This document shows positions 7,398 to 13,944 of a DNA stretch of 15,447 nucleotides, in pieces. The DNA comes from JALOOE01 sp964423545 (GTDB taxonomy: Bacteria > Chloroflexota > Anaerolineae > CG2-30-64-16): contig CAYRFV010000121.1 in the NCBI GenBank assembly GCA_964423545.1, positions 1 through 15,447 on the forward strand. The letters are read 5' to 3'. Position 1 is the first letter of the stretch; the number at the start of each line of letters is the position of its first letter. The position numbers and the translations under genes are program-made. The notes under the pieces were generated by a model. It was not told where the DNA came from and made no database searches. It saw only the letters and a list, made by a program, of their open reading frames with translations.

Positions 7398-9545
7398 TCA
7401 TCGCTCTGTGTCGGGCTGCGTGAACACTGCTTGCAGCGCCAGCGCTGCCGGTTTCGGCTCGCCGTCGAAGTCCACGATGGCCGTGTTCGCCGTGCACGGG
7501 AAGCTGTCGTGTCCCATCCACACCAGGAATCCGCCGCAGCGGGGGAATCGCGTCTTGCACGCCCGCGCTGCGATGGCGAGCGCCTCGGCCTGCCGCGACT
7601 GGCTCCAGGTGACAAACTCCTCCAGGCTTTCCGGCTCCCGGCCGTGCTCTTGGACGAAGACCGGCCACTCGATCCACCAACCTGTGCGCCGCCAGAGTGG
7701 ATTGTTGGCCGTGCCGGGGGTCTCGGGCAAGGCGCCGCGCATGCGTCGTATGATCTCGACCGGGCTGGCGCCGGGCGCCCCCGTCTCCGAGCGGAAGAGC
7801 GCATCGTCACGCTCCCAATACGCGCGCCACTCTGCCATCGTGCCCGGCAGCTTCCATGGCCCATGGACATCCCAGTGCAGGCCCTTGCCGAAATCGGCGG
7901 CGCGCGCGCCGAAGCGCGGGCCGGACGATGAAGTAGGCAGGAAACGCCGGCCTGGATCGCGCTCGGCGACCACCTGCGCCAACCGGCCGATCAGCGGATG
8001 GCTCACGTCCACTGGCACAACGGCGCCGACCTTGCTGCCGTGCAGGCCCCCCACCAGCTCGTTGCCGCCGCACCAGAGTAGGAGCGAGACGTGATGCTGT
8101 CGCCGCTCGATGTACGACGCGGCGATCGCGGCCATGGCCGCGATACTCTGCTCGTCCTCCGGCGGCCAGTTGTCCACCCCCGACGACGACAGCGGGAACT
8201 CCTGCCACACGAGCAGCCCCAGCTCGTCGCAGATGCGGTAGAAGCACTCCTTCTCCGGGAACGCGCCGCCCCACACGCGCAGCAGATTGCAGCCCAGATC
8301 GCGGTACAGCTCCAGTCGTTTGCGGTAATCGCCCTCAGTGACATCGGCAAAGTTGGGCCGAATCGGCGTCCAGTTGACTCCCTGCAGAAAGATCGGCCGG
8401 TCGTTGACCACGCAGAGCCACGGGTCGGCCGCAGGCGGCGCACCTTCGCAGGGCCGCCACTCGACGCGCTTGAACCCGATCGTGCGCACCTCCTCGTCGT
8501 GGACCTTGCTGTTCGGCCCCACCAGCCGGCAGCGAACGGTGTAGAGCGGCCGGTCGCCAGCGCCGTTGGGATTCCACAGCGCGACGGCGAGGCCGGAGAG
8601 GCATAGGTCGAATCGATTGTCGAGGATGGCGCGGGGGGCGCCCCCCCCCCCCCCCCCCCCCCCCGGGGGGGGGGGGGGGGGCGCCCGCCCCGCCGGGGGG
8701 GGGGGGGGGGGGGGCGCCGCCCCCCCNNNNNNNNNNAGGTCGAATCGATTGTCGAGGATGGCGCGCCCCTCACCCCAGCCCTCTCCCCCCCGGGGAGAGG
8801 GAGTCTGTGCCCTCTCCCTCGCAGGGAGAGGGTCCGGGTGAGGGCGAACCGCCACCTCGATCCGATATCCCACCGCATCTTGCACTATGCCGCTTACCCG
8901 CACCGCACCGAGGCCCGTCGTGGCATCGACTTGAGCCACGCAGTGTAGAGCCGTGATCTCCGGTCCGTCGATCGCCTCCAATAGGAGCCCATCCCAGATG
9001 CCGATCTGCACCAGCCGAGAGACCCAATCCCAGGTGTAATTGAAGCGCGGCTTCCACTCGGTGATGCGCGAGGTGTAGCCGAACTGGCCCAGCCAGCGCG
9101 GCGGCACGTCGAAGATGATCTGGAGCAGGTTGTTGCGCCGGCGCAGGTGCGGCGTCAAGTCGAAGGTATGCGGCACGAACGAACCGCGGAACGCGCCGGC
9201 CTCGTGTCCGTTGACATAGACCCAGCCGCTGTAATCCAGACCCTGGCTGTGCAGCCGGATGCGCGTGCCGGACGCCAGCCATTTCGCCGGCAGCTTCGTC
9301 TGGTAGACCCACTGGCGATTCTCCACCCATTCGCACTGACGCGCATCCAGCCCATGGTTCCAGTCGGGGATGACGCCGGCCCGGCGCAGCGCCTCCTGGA
9401 CGGAGCCGGGGACGGCGGCCGGAATGGCGGGCACATCGGAGAACTCCGAAGCCGTAATGTCGCCGAGCTTGCCGAAGCGCCATTGCTCGGGCACGAAGCC
9501 GGCAAGGCGCCAGTCGAGCTGCGAGAGGTCAAAGGTGCGTTTCAT
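7398..9545 (-). CDS. GH2 beta-mannosidase-like glycoside hydrolase, interrupted by an assembly gap
   Basis: Glycoside hydrolase family 2, closest in look to beta-mannosidases. The N-terminal jelly-roll domain (about residues 1-200) has DWNHGLDARQCEWVENRQWVYQ and VYVNGHEAG; an Ig-like domain follows; the TIM barrel has NLLRVWGGAFPEKECFYRICDELG-type residues. The acid/base Glu lies in CGGNEL (Glu496 as assembled) and the nucleophile Glu in RSETG (Glu587). The ATG at 9545 overlaps the TGA of the upstream oxidoreductase by 4 bases; there is no good Shine-Dalgarno, so translation is probably coupled. As written it codes 715 residues, but 44 of these come from a false gap; joining the duplicated ends keeps the frame and gives 671. 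The protein ends straight after the barrel and lacks the C-terminal sandwich domains of typical 800-850-residue relatives. A 27-residue stretch from Arg234 comes from an inserted repeat. Confidence 0.88.
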   Translation of the reverse strand: MKRTFDLSQLDWRLAGFVPEQWRFGKLGDITASEFSDVPAIPAAVPGSVQEALRRAGVIPDWNHGLDARQCEWVENRQWVYQTKLPAKWLASGTRIRLHSQGLDYSGWVYVNGHEAGAFRGSFVPHTFDLTPHLRRRNNLLQIIFDVPPRWLGQFGYTSRITEWKPRFNYTWDWVSRLVQIGIWDGLLLEAIDGPEITALHCVAQVDATTGLGAVRVSGIVQDAVGYRIEVAVRPHPDPLPARERAQTPSPRGGEGWGEGRAILDNRFDXXXXGGAAPPPPPPPAGRAPPPPPPGGGGGGGGAPRAILDNRFDLCLSGLAVALWNPNGAGDRPLYTVRCRLVGPNSKVHDEEVRTIGFKRVEWRPCEGAPPAADPWLCVVNDRPIFLQGVNWTPIRPNFADVTEGDYRKRLELYRDLGCNLLRVWGGAFPEKECFYRICDELGLLVWQEFPLSSSGVDNWPPEDEQSIAAMAAIAASYIERRQHHVSLLLWCGGNELVGGLHGSKVGAVVPVDVSHPLIGRLAQVVAERDPGRRFLPTSSSGPRFGARAADFGKGLHWDVHGPWKLPGTMAEWRAYWERDDALFRSETGAPGASPVEIIRRMRGALPETPGTANNPLWRRTGWWIEWPVFVQEHGREPESLEEFVTWSQSRQAEALAIAARACKTRFPRCGGFLVWMGHDSFPCTANTAIVDFDGEPKPAALALQAVFTQPDTER
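8605..8765. other. Scaffold gap with duplicated 29-bp ends and false poly-C/poly-G
   Basis: Ten N lie at 8727-8736. The 29 bases at 8605-8633 recur exactly at 8737-8765, directly after the N. Between them, 8634-8726 holds only G and C in long homopolymer runs, unlike any real coding sequence. The simplest reading is two contig ends that overlap by 29 bp but were not merged, one extended by low-quality poly-G/C. The copies are 132 bases apart, so removing one copy with the filler keeps the GH2 frame. Confidence 0.9.
8766..8846. repeat. Palindromic repeat element inserted in frame in the GH2 gene
   Basis: An 81-bp element with nested symmetry. The outer arms are CCCTCACCC (8767-8775) and GGGTGAGGG (8836-8844). 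Inside are two perfect 10-bp hairpins with 3-base loops: 8779-8788 with 8792-8801, and 8810-8819 with 8823-8832. The GH2 frame reads it as 27 residues starting RPHPDPLPARER, a peptide that I recall as a typical translation of widespread REP-like intergenic repeats. It is longer and more symmetric than a chance GC-rich hairpin. No clear target-site duplication is visible. Confidence 0.75.
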
Positions 9546-10711
9546 ATCTGTCGCACTGCTACGAACCGGCCTGTTTCGGCCGATTCCTTCGCGGCCAGAC
9601 AGACGTAGATGCTGCGCAGCCCATCCCGCAGCGTCGCCCGCGGCGGCTTTCCCGAGCGGATCATTGCGACGAAGTCGCGCGCCAACTCGTAATCGCCGCC
9701 GAAGTGACTCATGCCCTTGTCGGCCTCGATCTTTTCGGTGAAGGGCTGATGGTGGCGCACCACCCGCAGCTCGTTGGCGTACCAGTCGAAGCTGAGCGTG
9801 CCCTGGTAGCCGCTGATCGTCGCGCCGCGCGTCCCGGCCTCGCGGCGGCTGTAGAAGACCTGGGTATAAACCCCGTGCGCCCCCGAAGCGAACTCGAGCA
9901 CCGCGCTGGAAGAGTCCTCGTTCATCCCCGCCTCGGGCGTGCCGATCTCCTCCCCGAAGACGCACAGATGATCTGTTAGGGCGCCTCCGGAGCGATTGCG
10001 CCGGCGGTTGGCCGGGCTTTCGAGACAGCTCTCTTGTTCGGGACACGAGGAACAGCGCAGCCCAGCCGGCCTGTTCCCGCCGAAGATATGCCCGCGCGTG
10101 TGCATGGCCCCCACGCGTACGATCGGATCGTCCATCAGAAAGCGAATGGTGTCGAAATCGTGGGTAGCCTTCTGGATGAACAACCCCTGCGTCGTCTCAA
10201 AGTTGCGATAGAAGGCGTCGAAGTAGACCGTCCCGTAGGGCACATAGTTGACGGCCAGGATGTGTTCGGGCTTGCCGATGGCGCCGCTTCGCAAATGATC
10301 CGCAGCCAGCTCGCAGAGCGGCGAGGTGCGCAGCGGGAAACTGACGATCGTGGGAGGGTCGTTGCGCGCGAATGCCTCTTCCAGCGCCAGCGCCTGCGCC
10401 ACGTCGATGGCGACCGGTTTCTCCAGAAAGAGTGGCAGATCGTAACGGGCCGCCTGAATCGCGTACGGCGTGTGGAGATCGCAGCGCGTGCCGATCATCA
10501 GCGCATCAGGCCGCGCGCCGTGCACCAACGCGTCGAGGTCGTCGTAGAAGACGACGCTCGAACGCTCGCTCTCCGGCAGGCGGCTGCAGGCGCCGGCTCG
10601 ATCTGGATCCACGATGCCCACCACCTGCAGATCGGGGGCCAGGTCACGCAGATACTGGTTGATGAGGCCGCTGACGCGGCCGCCGTGACCGATCACGCCG
10701 AGACGCATCAT
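9542..10711 (-). CDS. Gfo/Idh/MocA-family oxidoreductase with a Cys-cluster insertion
   Basis: A 389-residue protein, longer than the other two family members here. The N-terminus MMRLGVIGHGGR holds the Rossmann loop, although the glycine pattern is less regular than usual. LEKP lies at 96-99, and THDFDTIRFLM (His184, Asp185) fits the substrate-binding motif of the second domain. Residues 220-229 read CSSCPEQESC (Cys220, Cys223, Cys229) and another Cys is at 250, a possible zinc or structural site in an insertion. The ATGATG start at 10709-10711 overlaps the TGA of the upstream UroD-family gene by 4 bases, with AAGGAAGG upstream. The 3' end overlaps the GH2 start by 4 bases, so the three genes form a tightly coupled block. 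Likely a sugar or sugar-acid dehydrogenase; substrate unknown. Confidence 0.9.
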   Translation of the reverse strand: MMRLGVIGHGGRVSGLINQYLRDLAPDLQVVGIVDPDRAGACSRLPESERSSVVFYDDLDALVHGARPDALMIGTRCDLHTPYAIQAARYDLPLFLEKPVAIDVAQALALEEAFARNDPPTIVSFPLRTSPLCELAADHLRSGAIGKPEHILAVNYVPYGTVYFDAFYRNFETTQGLFIQKATHDFDTIRFLMDDPIVRVGAMHTRGHIFGGNRPAGLRCSSCPEQESCLESPANRRRNRSGGALTDHLCVFGEEIGTPEAGMNEDSSSAVLEFASGAHGVYTQVFYSRREAGTRGATISGYQGTLSFDWYANELRVVRHHQPFTEKIEADKGMSHFGGDYELARDFVAMIRSGKPPRATLRDGLRSIYVCLAAKESAETGRFVAVRQI

Positions 10712-11799
10712 CGGCCGTACCGCCTTCCTTCATCCAGCATTGCCAGGTAGTTGTCGAGGGGAATGTAGTTCGCCACACTGTTGCCTGTGCCCAGGCAATA
10801 ACCGCCGCCCGGCAGGCAAGCGTCGAGCGTGTCACGCACGCGCTGGCGGATCGCCGCCTCGTCGGAGCGGCACATGAAGTCTACATCCAGCCCGCCGAGC
10901 AGCGCAATGCGGTCGCCGTACTTCCGCTTCGCGTCCACCACGGTCTCGATGGTGTCCTCGAACGAGTGACGCGCGTCGATCCCCACATCGTCGATCAGGT
11001 CAGGCATGATGGCAGTGAGGTTGCCGCACGCGTGCAGCAGATACGGCAGGCCGGCCCGGTGCGCGAACTGCGCCATGCGCTTGTGGCCCGGCAGCACGTA
11101 CTGCCGGGTGTCTTTCGGGCTGATCAGGGTTCCGGTCTTGAAGCCCATGTCGTCGCTGCCCCACACGATCTTCACCCGGCTGAATTGAAGTATGCGTTGG
11201 ATGATCACATCGTACATCCCGATCAGCCGATTGCTGATCGCAGTGACCAGGTCGCGCTGATCGTAGAGTGCATAGCACAGCGTCTCGTACCCCATCAGCC
11301 ACGTCAGATACTCGGCGAAGTGCGCGAATCCTCCCGAACCGATGACGCACATGTCGTCCGGCAAGTGCTTCTCATACCATTCCAGGGCGCGCGTGGTGGC
11401 TTTGTTGGGATCGGGCCAGGGATAGGCCTCGAACTCCGCCCAGTTGGTGATGGGCCCCCGGTGCTCCTCCATGTACGCCCGGCCGCTGGCGCGTGTCAGG
11501 TCGGCCGTGTCCTCGATTTTGGCTCGATTCAACGGCATCTCCAGGTTTTCAACTCCGCATCGTACATAGTCGTAGCCAAGAAACCGTTGGATGGCGACCT
11601 GGCGCTTGAGGTCGAAGTACGGATCGCTCATCTCCAGGCCGTCTAGCAGATCGTAGCGCTCGCAGATTGCCTGCTGCACTTCGCCGTCCAGGAACAGCTC
11701 GATAGTGTGGACTCGCTTCGGCGCGCCCTCGCGGCGGATGCAGCGCACGAGGGCTTCCCAGTCCGGGGTGACGTCGATAGCGAATGGGCTCTTTGGCAT
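10708..11799 (-). CDS. UroD-fold protein of the MtaA/CmuA methyltransferase type
   Basis: A 363-residue member of the uroporphyrinogen decarboxylase superfamily. Family segments include GSGGFAHFAEYLTWLMG (154-170), WGSDDMGFKTG (213-223), LGGLDVDF (301-308) and GTGNSVANYIPLDNYLAML near the C-terminus. His256-x-Cys258 and Cys335 match the H-x-C...C zinc ligands of the methylcobamide methyltransferase MtaA, with the same 77-residue spacing as I recall for MtaA. True UroD lacks this zinc site, and no heme genes are nearby, so a methyltransferase-like role is more likely than heme synthesis. No corrinoid protein is visible in the window, so partner and substrate are unknown. The ATG at 11799 has GGAGG nine bases upstream. 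It is the first gene of the minus-strand cluster, about 154 bases after the predicted transcription start. Confidence 0.88.
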   Translation of the reverse strand: MPKSPFAIDVTPDWEALVRCIRREGAPKRVHTIELFLDGEVQQAICERYDLLDGLEMSDPYFDLKRQVAIQRFLGYDYVRCGVENLEMPLNRAKIEDTADLTRASGRAYMEEHRGPITNWAEFEAYPWPDPNKATTRALEWYEKHLPDDMCVIGSGGFAHFAEYLTWLMGYETLCYALYDQRDLVTAISNRLIGMYDVIIQRILQFSRVKIVWGSDDMGFKTGTLISPKDTRQYVLPGHKRMAQFAHRAGLPYLLHACGNLTAIMPDLIDDVGIDARHSFEDTIETVVDAKRKYGDRIALLGGLDVDFMCRSDEAAIRQRVRDTLDACLPGGGYCLGTGNSVANYIPLDNYLAMLDEGRRYGR

Positions 11800-11935
11800 G
11801 GTGTTTGGCCTCCGCAGTGTGATCGTGCAGGGTCGGACATCGGTCGCGTTCGCTCGATCGGGTGGACCGAAGTGGTGTCGTGGTATGCGCTGGATGGGGA
11901 ATCAAGCATTGGCGTCAAGAGGCGTCTCGAAGCCT

Positions 11936-11964
11936 TTGTAAGTTTGACTACCGTCTGCTATTAT
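11936..11964 (+). promoter_or_regulatory. Candidate promoter for the beta-propeller gene
   Basis: TTGTAA at 11936-11941, a 17-base spacer, then TATTAT at 11959-11964 preceded by TGC (extended -10 form). Transcription would start near 11971, only about four bases before the ATG at 11975. Confidence 0.5.
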
Positions 11965-11988
11965 AGCACTCTCGATGCGAACACCCAA
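11960..11988 (-). promoter_or_regulatory. Candidate promoter of the eight-gene minus-strand cluster
   Basis: On the minus strand a perfect TATAAT (11965 to 11960) is preceded by TGC, an extended -10, with TTGGGT (11988 to 11983) 17 bases upstream as a weak -35. The predicted start near 11953 leaves a leader of about 154 bases before the ATG at 11799. It uses the same AT-rich patch as the plus-strand promoter. Confidence 0.6.
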
Positions 11989-12979
11989 CTCTGCCGTCAG
12001 GCCCGCGCGATCTGGAGCGGGCTGGCGCCAACTGGAGACGCCCGTGGTGGATGAACGCGCTGCAGAAGACACGGTCTTTGCCCTGGCCGCCTCACCTGAG
12101 TTCGCCCGCGATCGAACCGTCTTTGTCGCGCGCACGTCCGGGCTGTATCGCTCCCTCGATGGCGGAGCGACCTGGCAGGCGGCCTACGCCAGTCTGCAGC
12201 TTCGGACCGACCTGCTCACGTCGACGGTGGCGGTCTCGCCCGACTTTGGCCGCGATCGCACGGTGATCGCCGGCTGCTCGGGCGGCGTCGTCTGCTCCTA
12301 TGACGCCGGGGCGACATGGCGCGTGGTGATGCTGCCCTCTCCGCCAAGCCTGGTTTCCTGCGTGATCTTCTCGCCGCACTACGCTGACGATGGCGTGGCG
12401 TTCCTCGCCACCCTGGAGGACGGCGTCTACCGCTCGGCCGACCGCGGCCAGACATGGGTGAGGTGGAATTTCGGTCTGTTCGACTTGAGGGTGATCGGCC
12501 TGGCGCCTTCCCCCGCCTTCGCCCGCGATGAGACGCTGTACGCCGGAGCCGAGACCGGAATCTACGTCAGCAGGAACGGGGGCCGCTCCTGGCGGCCGCT
12601 GCCGTTCCCCGACGAAGCCGCGCCGGTGTTGAGCCTGGCCGTCGCGCCGGGATCTGGGACGGATGTCGTCGTGTGGGCCGGGACCGAGACCGCTGGACTC
12701 TGGCTGTCCGAAGATGCGGGAAGAAGCTGGCGCCGGACGGAAGAGGCGCTCTTCCGGGAGTCAGTGAACGCGCTCGTGGTCCCGCACCCGCCTGCCGGGG
12801 AGACGTCGATCCTGGCGTTGGCGACCGAAGGCATCTTCGTGTTGCGCCGTGGCCGATGGGCGCGCTTTGCCGATCAGTTGGCGGATGAGGAGCTGACGGC
12901 CGTCGCTGCGCCGATGGGGCTCGATGGCGCACTGCTGGTCGGCTTGTCCGATGGGCGGGTTGTGTGCGCTGAACGATAG
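11975..12979 (+). CDS. Asp-box (BNR/sortilin-like) beta-propeller protein
   Basis: A 334-residue protein made of repeated blades. Five Asp-box motifs of the S-x-D/N-x-G-x-T/S-W type are visible: SLDGGATW (60-67), SYDAGATW (108-115), SADRGQTW (154-161), SRNGGRSW (199-206) and SEDAGRSW (245-252). They are spaced 45-48 residues apart, and a worn sixth repeat lies near 290-298. Blades open with SPEFARDRTVF-like segments, as in BNR, Ycf48 and VPS10 propellers. There is no signal peptide or membrane segment, so it is probably cytoplasmic. Such repeats mark the fold, not a reaction; sialidase activity is unlikely because no catalytic domain features are seen. The ATG at 11975 has no Shine-Dalgarno and may be nearly leaderless; a GTG at 12044 preceded by GGAG is an alternative but would cut into the first blade. 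Confidence 0.85.
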   Translation: MRTPNSAVRPARSGAGWRQLETPVVDERAAEDTVFALAASPEFARDRTVFVARTSGLYRSLDGGATWQAAYASLQLRTDLLTSTVAVSPDFGRDRTVIAGCSGGVVCSYDAGATWRVVMLPSPPSLVSCVIFSPHYADDGVAFLATLEDGVYRSADRGQTWVRWNFGLFDLRVIGLAPSPAFARDETLYAGAETGIYVSRNGGRSWRPLPFPDEAAPVLSLAVAPGSGTDVVVWAGTETAGLWLSEDAGRSWRRTEEALFRESVNALVVPHPPAGETSILALATEGIFVLRRGRWARFADQLADEELTAVAAPMGLDGALLVGLSDGRVVCAER

Positions 12980-13061
12980 CGCCAGCAGCCGCGCGGCGCC
13001 GGGCCTCTTCGGTCACAACGGTGGAAGGGGCTTCGTGCGTTCGCACTCGCGACGCTTCCCG

Positions 13062-13091
13062 TTTGCACACGAGCACCCACCGCACTATAAT
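13062..13091 (+). promoter_or_regulatory. Candidate promoter for superoxide dismutase
   Basis: A perfect TATAAT at 13086-13091 stands out in GC-rich DNA, with TTTGCA at 13062-13067 (18-base spacer) as a partial -35. Transcription would start near 13098, giving a leader of about 100 bases before the ATG at 13201. Confidence 0.6.
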
Positions 13092-13153
13092 CACCCCTAC
13101 CGGCATGGAGTGCGGCCGCGAGGCGCTGCGCTCCGACCAGCCTTGCTCCTCCG

Positions 13154-13167
13154 GGACGCCGGCGTCC
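13154..13167. promoter_or_regulatory. 14-bp perfect palindrome in the sod leader
   Basis: GGACGCCGGCGTCC is its own complement and lies between the predicted promoter and the ribosome binding site of the dismutase gene. It could be an operator or a short hairpin; no known operator consensus is recognised. Confidence 0.35.
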
Positions 13168-13200
13168 GGCGAGCAGTTCACCGACGAAAGGAAATGCGCC

Positions 13201-13797
13201 ATGTCCTACGAGTTACCTCCTCTGCCTTACGCCGATACGGCCCTTGAGCCGGCCTATTCGGCCAAGACCATCAGCTTCCATCACGGGAAGCATCATAAGG
13301 CCTACGTGGACAATCTCAATAAGCTGGTCGCAAACACGCGCATCGACGGCCTGGCGCTGGAGTCGATCATCGATATCGCGTCGAAGAACGCAGAGATGAC
13401 CGCCGTCTTCAACAACGCCGCGCAGATCTGGAACCACACCTTCTTCTGGCACAGCATGAAGCCGGGCGGCGGCGGCAAGCCGGCCGGCGCGCTGGCCAAG
13501 ATGATCGATGAGGCGTTCGGCAGCTACGAGAAGTTCGCCGAGCAGTTCAAGGCGGCGGCAGTCGGCCGCTTCGGCAGCGGCTGGGCCTGGCTGGTGGTGG
13601 AGGGAGGCGCGCTCAAGATCGTCTCCACCCCGAACGCCGAAACACCCATCACTAAGGGCCAGAAGCCGCTGATCACCGTCGATGTCTGGGAGCATGCCTA
13701 CTACCTGGACTATCAGAACCGCCGGCCCGACTTCGTGCAGGCGTTTCTCGACCACCTGGTCAACTGGGACTTCGCCGCGGCGAACCTGGCGAAATAG
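13201..13797 (+). CDS. sodB: Superoxide dismutase, Fe/Mn family, Fe-type residues
   Basis: A complete 198-residue enzyme that converts superoxide to hydrogen peroxide and oxygen in the cytoplasm. The metal ligands are His27 (SFHHGKHHKAYV), His79 (WNHTFFW), Asp161 and His165 (DVWEHAYYLDY). Gln75 in NNAAQIWNH is placed as in iron enzymes, and STPNAETPIT has Ala where manganese enzymes carry their Gln, so iron is the likelier metal. The frame is open upstream to 13021, but the ATG at 13201 starts the normal family N-terminus (MSYELPPLPY) and has AAAGGA eight bases before it. There is no signal peptide. A promoter and palindrome lie upstream. The gap to the next gene is 147 bp without a convincing terminator, so co-transcription is possible. 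Confidence 0.97.
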   Translation: MSYELPPLPYADTALEPAYSAKTISFHHGKHHKAYVDNLNKLVANTRIDGLALESIIDIASKNAEMTAVFNNAAQIWNHTFFWHSMKPGGGGKPAGALAKMIDEAFGSYEKFAEQFKAAAVGRFGSGWAWLVVEGGALKIVSTPNAETPITKGQKPLITVDVWEHAYYLDYQNRRPDFVQAFLDHLVNWDFAAANLAK

Positions 13798-13944
13798 GGT
13801 CGCACGGATCGTCGCGCCGAATTGGGCGTCGGGGCGAAGCATTCCCGGTCACGCCATTTCGCCGCCTGAGGGGGCGCCGGACGCGCCGCTTTCGCTGGGC
13901 GAGGGGCACGAGGGAACGCTTCGCTCCTGTTATCGGAGGATCGG

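Noticed and set aside
7358..7870. N-terminal extension of the ThuA frame
   Set aside because: Low-complexity Ser/Arg-rich shadow of the GH2 gene; the strong ribosome binding site and ThuA domain begin at 7357.
8634..8726. Possible G-quadruplex, triplex or Pro/Gly-rich protein linker
   Set aside because: The homopolymer runs sit between duplicated contig ends next to N, so they are best explained as false sequence.
9546..10046. N-terminal extension of the GH2 frame
   Set aside because: It overlaps the Gfo/Idh gene in another frame, and the family N-terminus begins at the ATG at 9545 in a 4-bp overlap typical of coupling.
10708..11799. Heme biosynthesis enzyme HemE
   Set aside because: The zinc-ligand motif and the sugar-gene neighbours fit the MtaA/CmuA branch, and no other heme gene is present.
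13798..13944. Terminator after the superoxide dismutase
   Set aside because: Only a 5-bp GGCGC/GCGCC stem is visible and it lacks a T tract.
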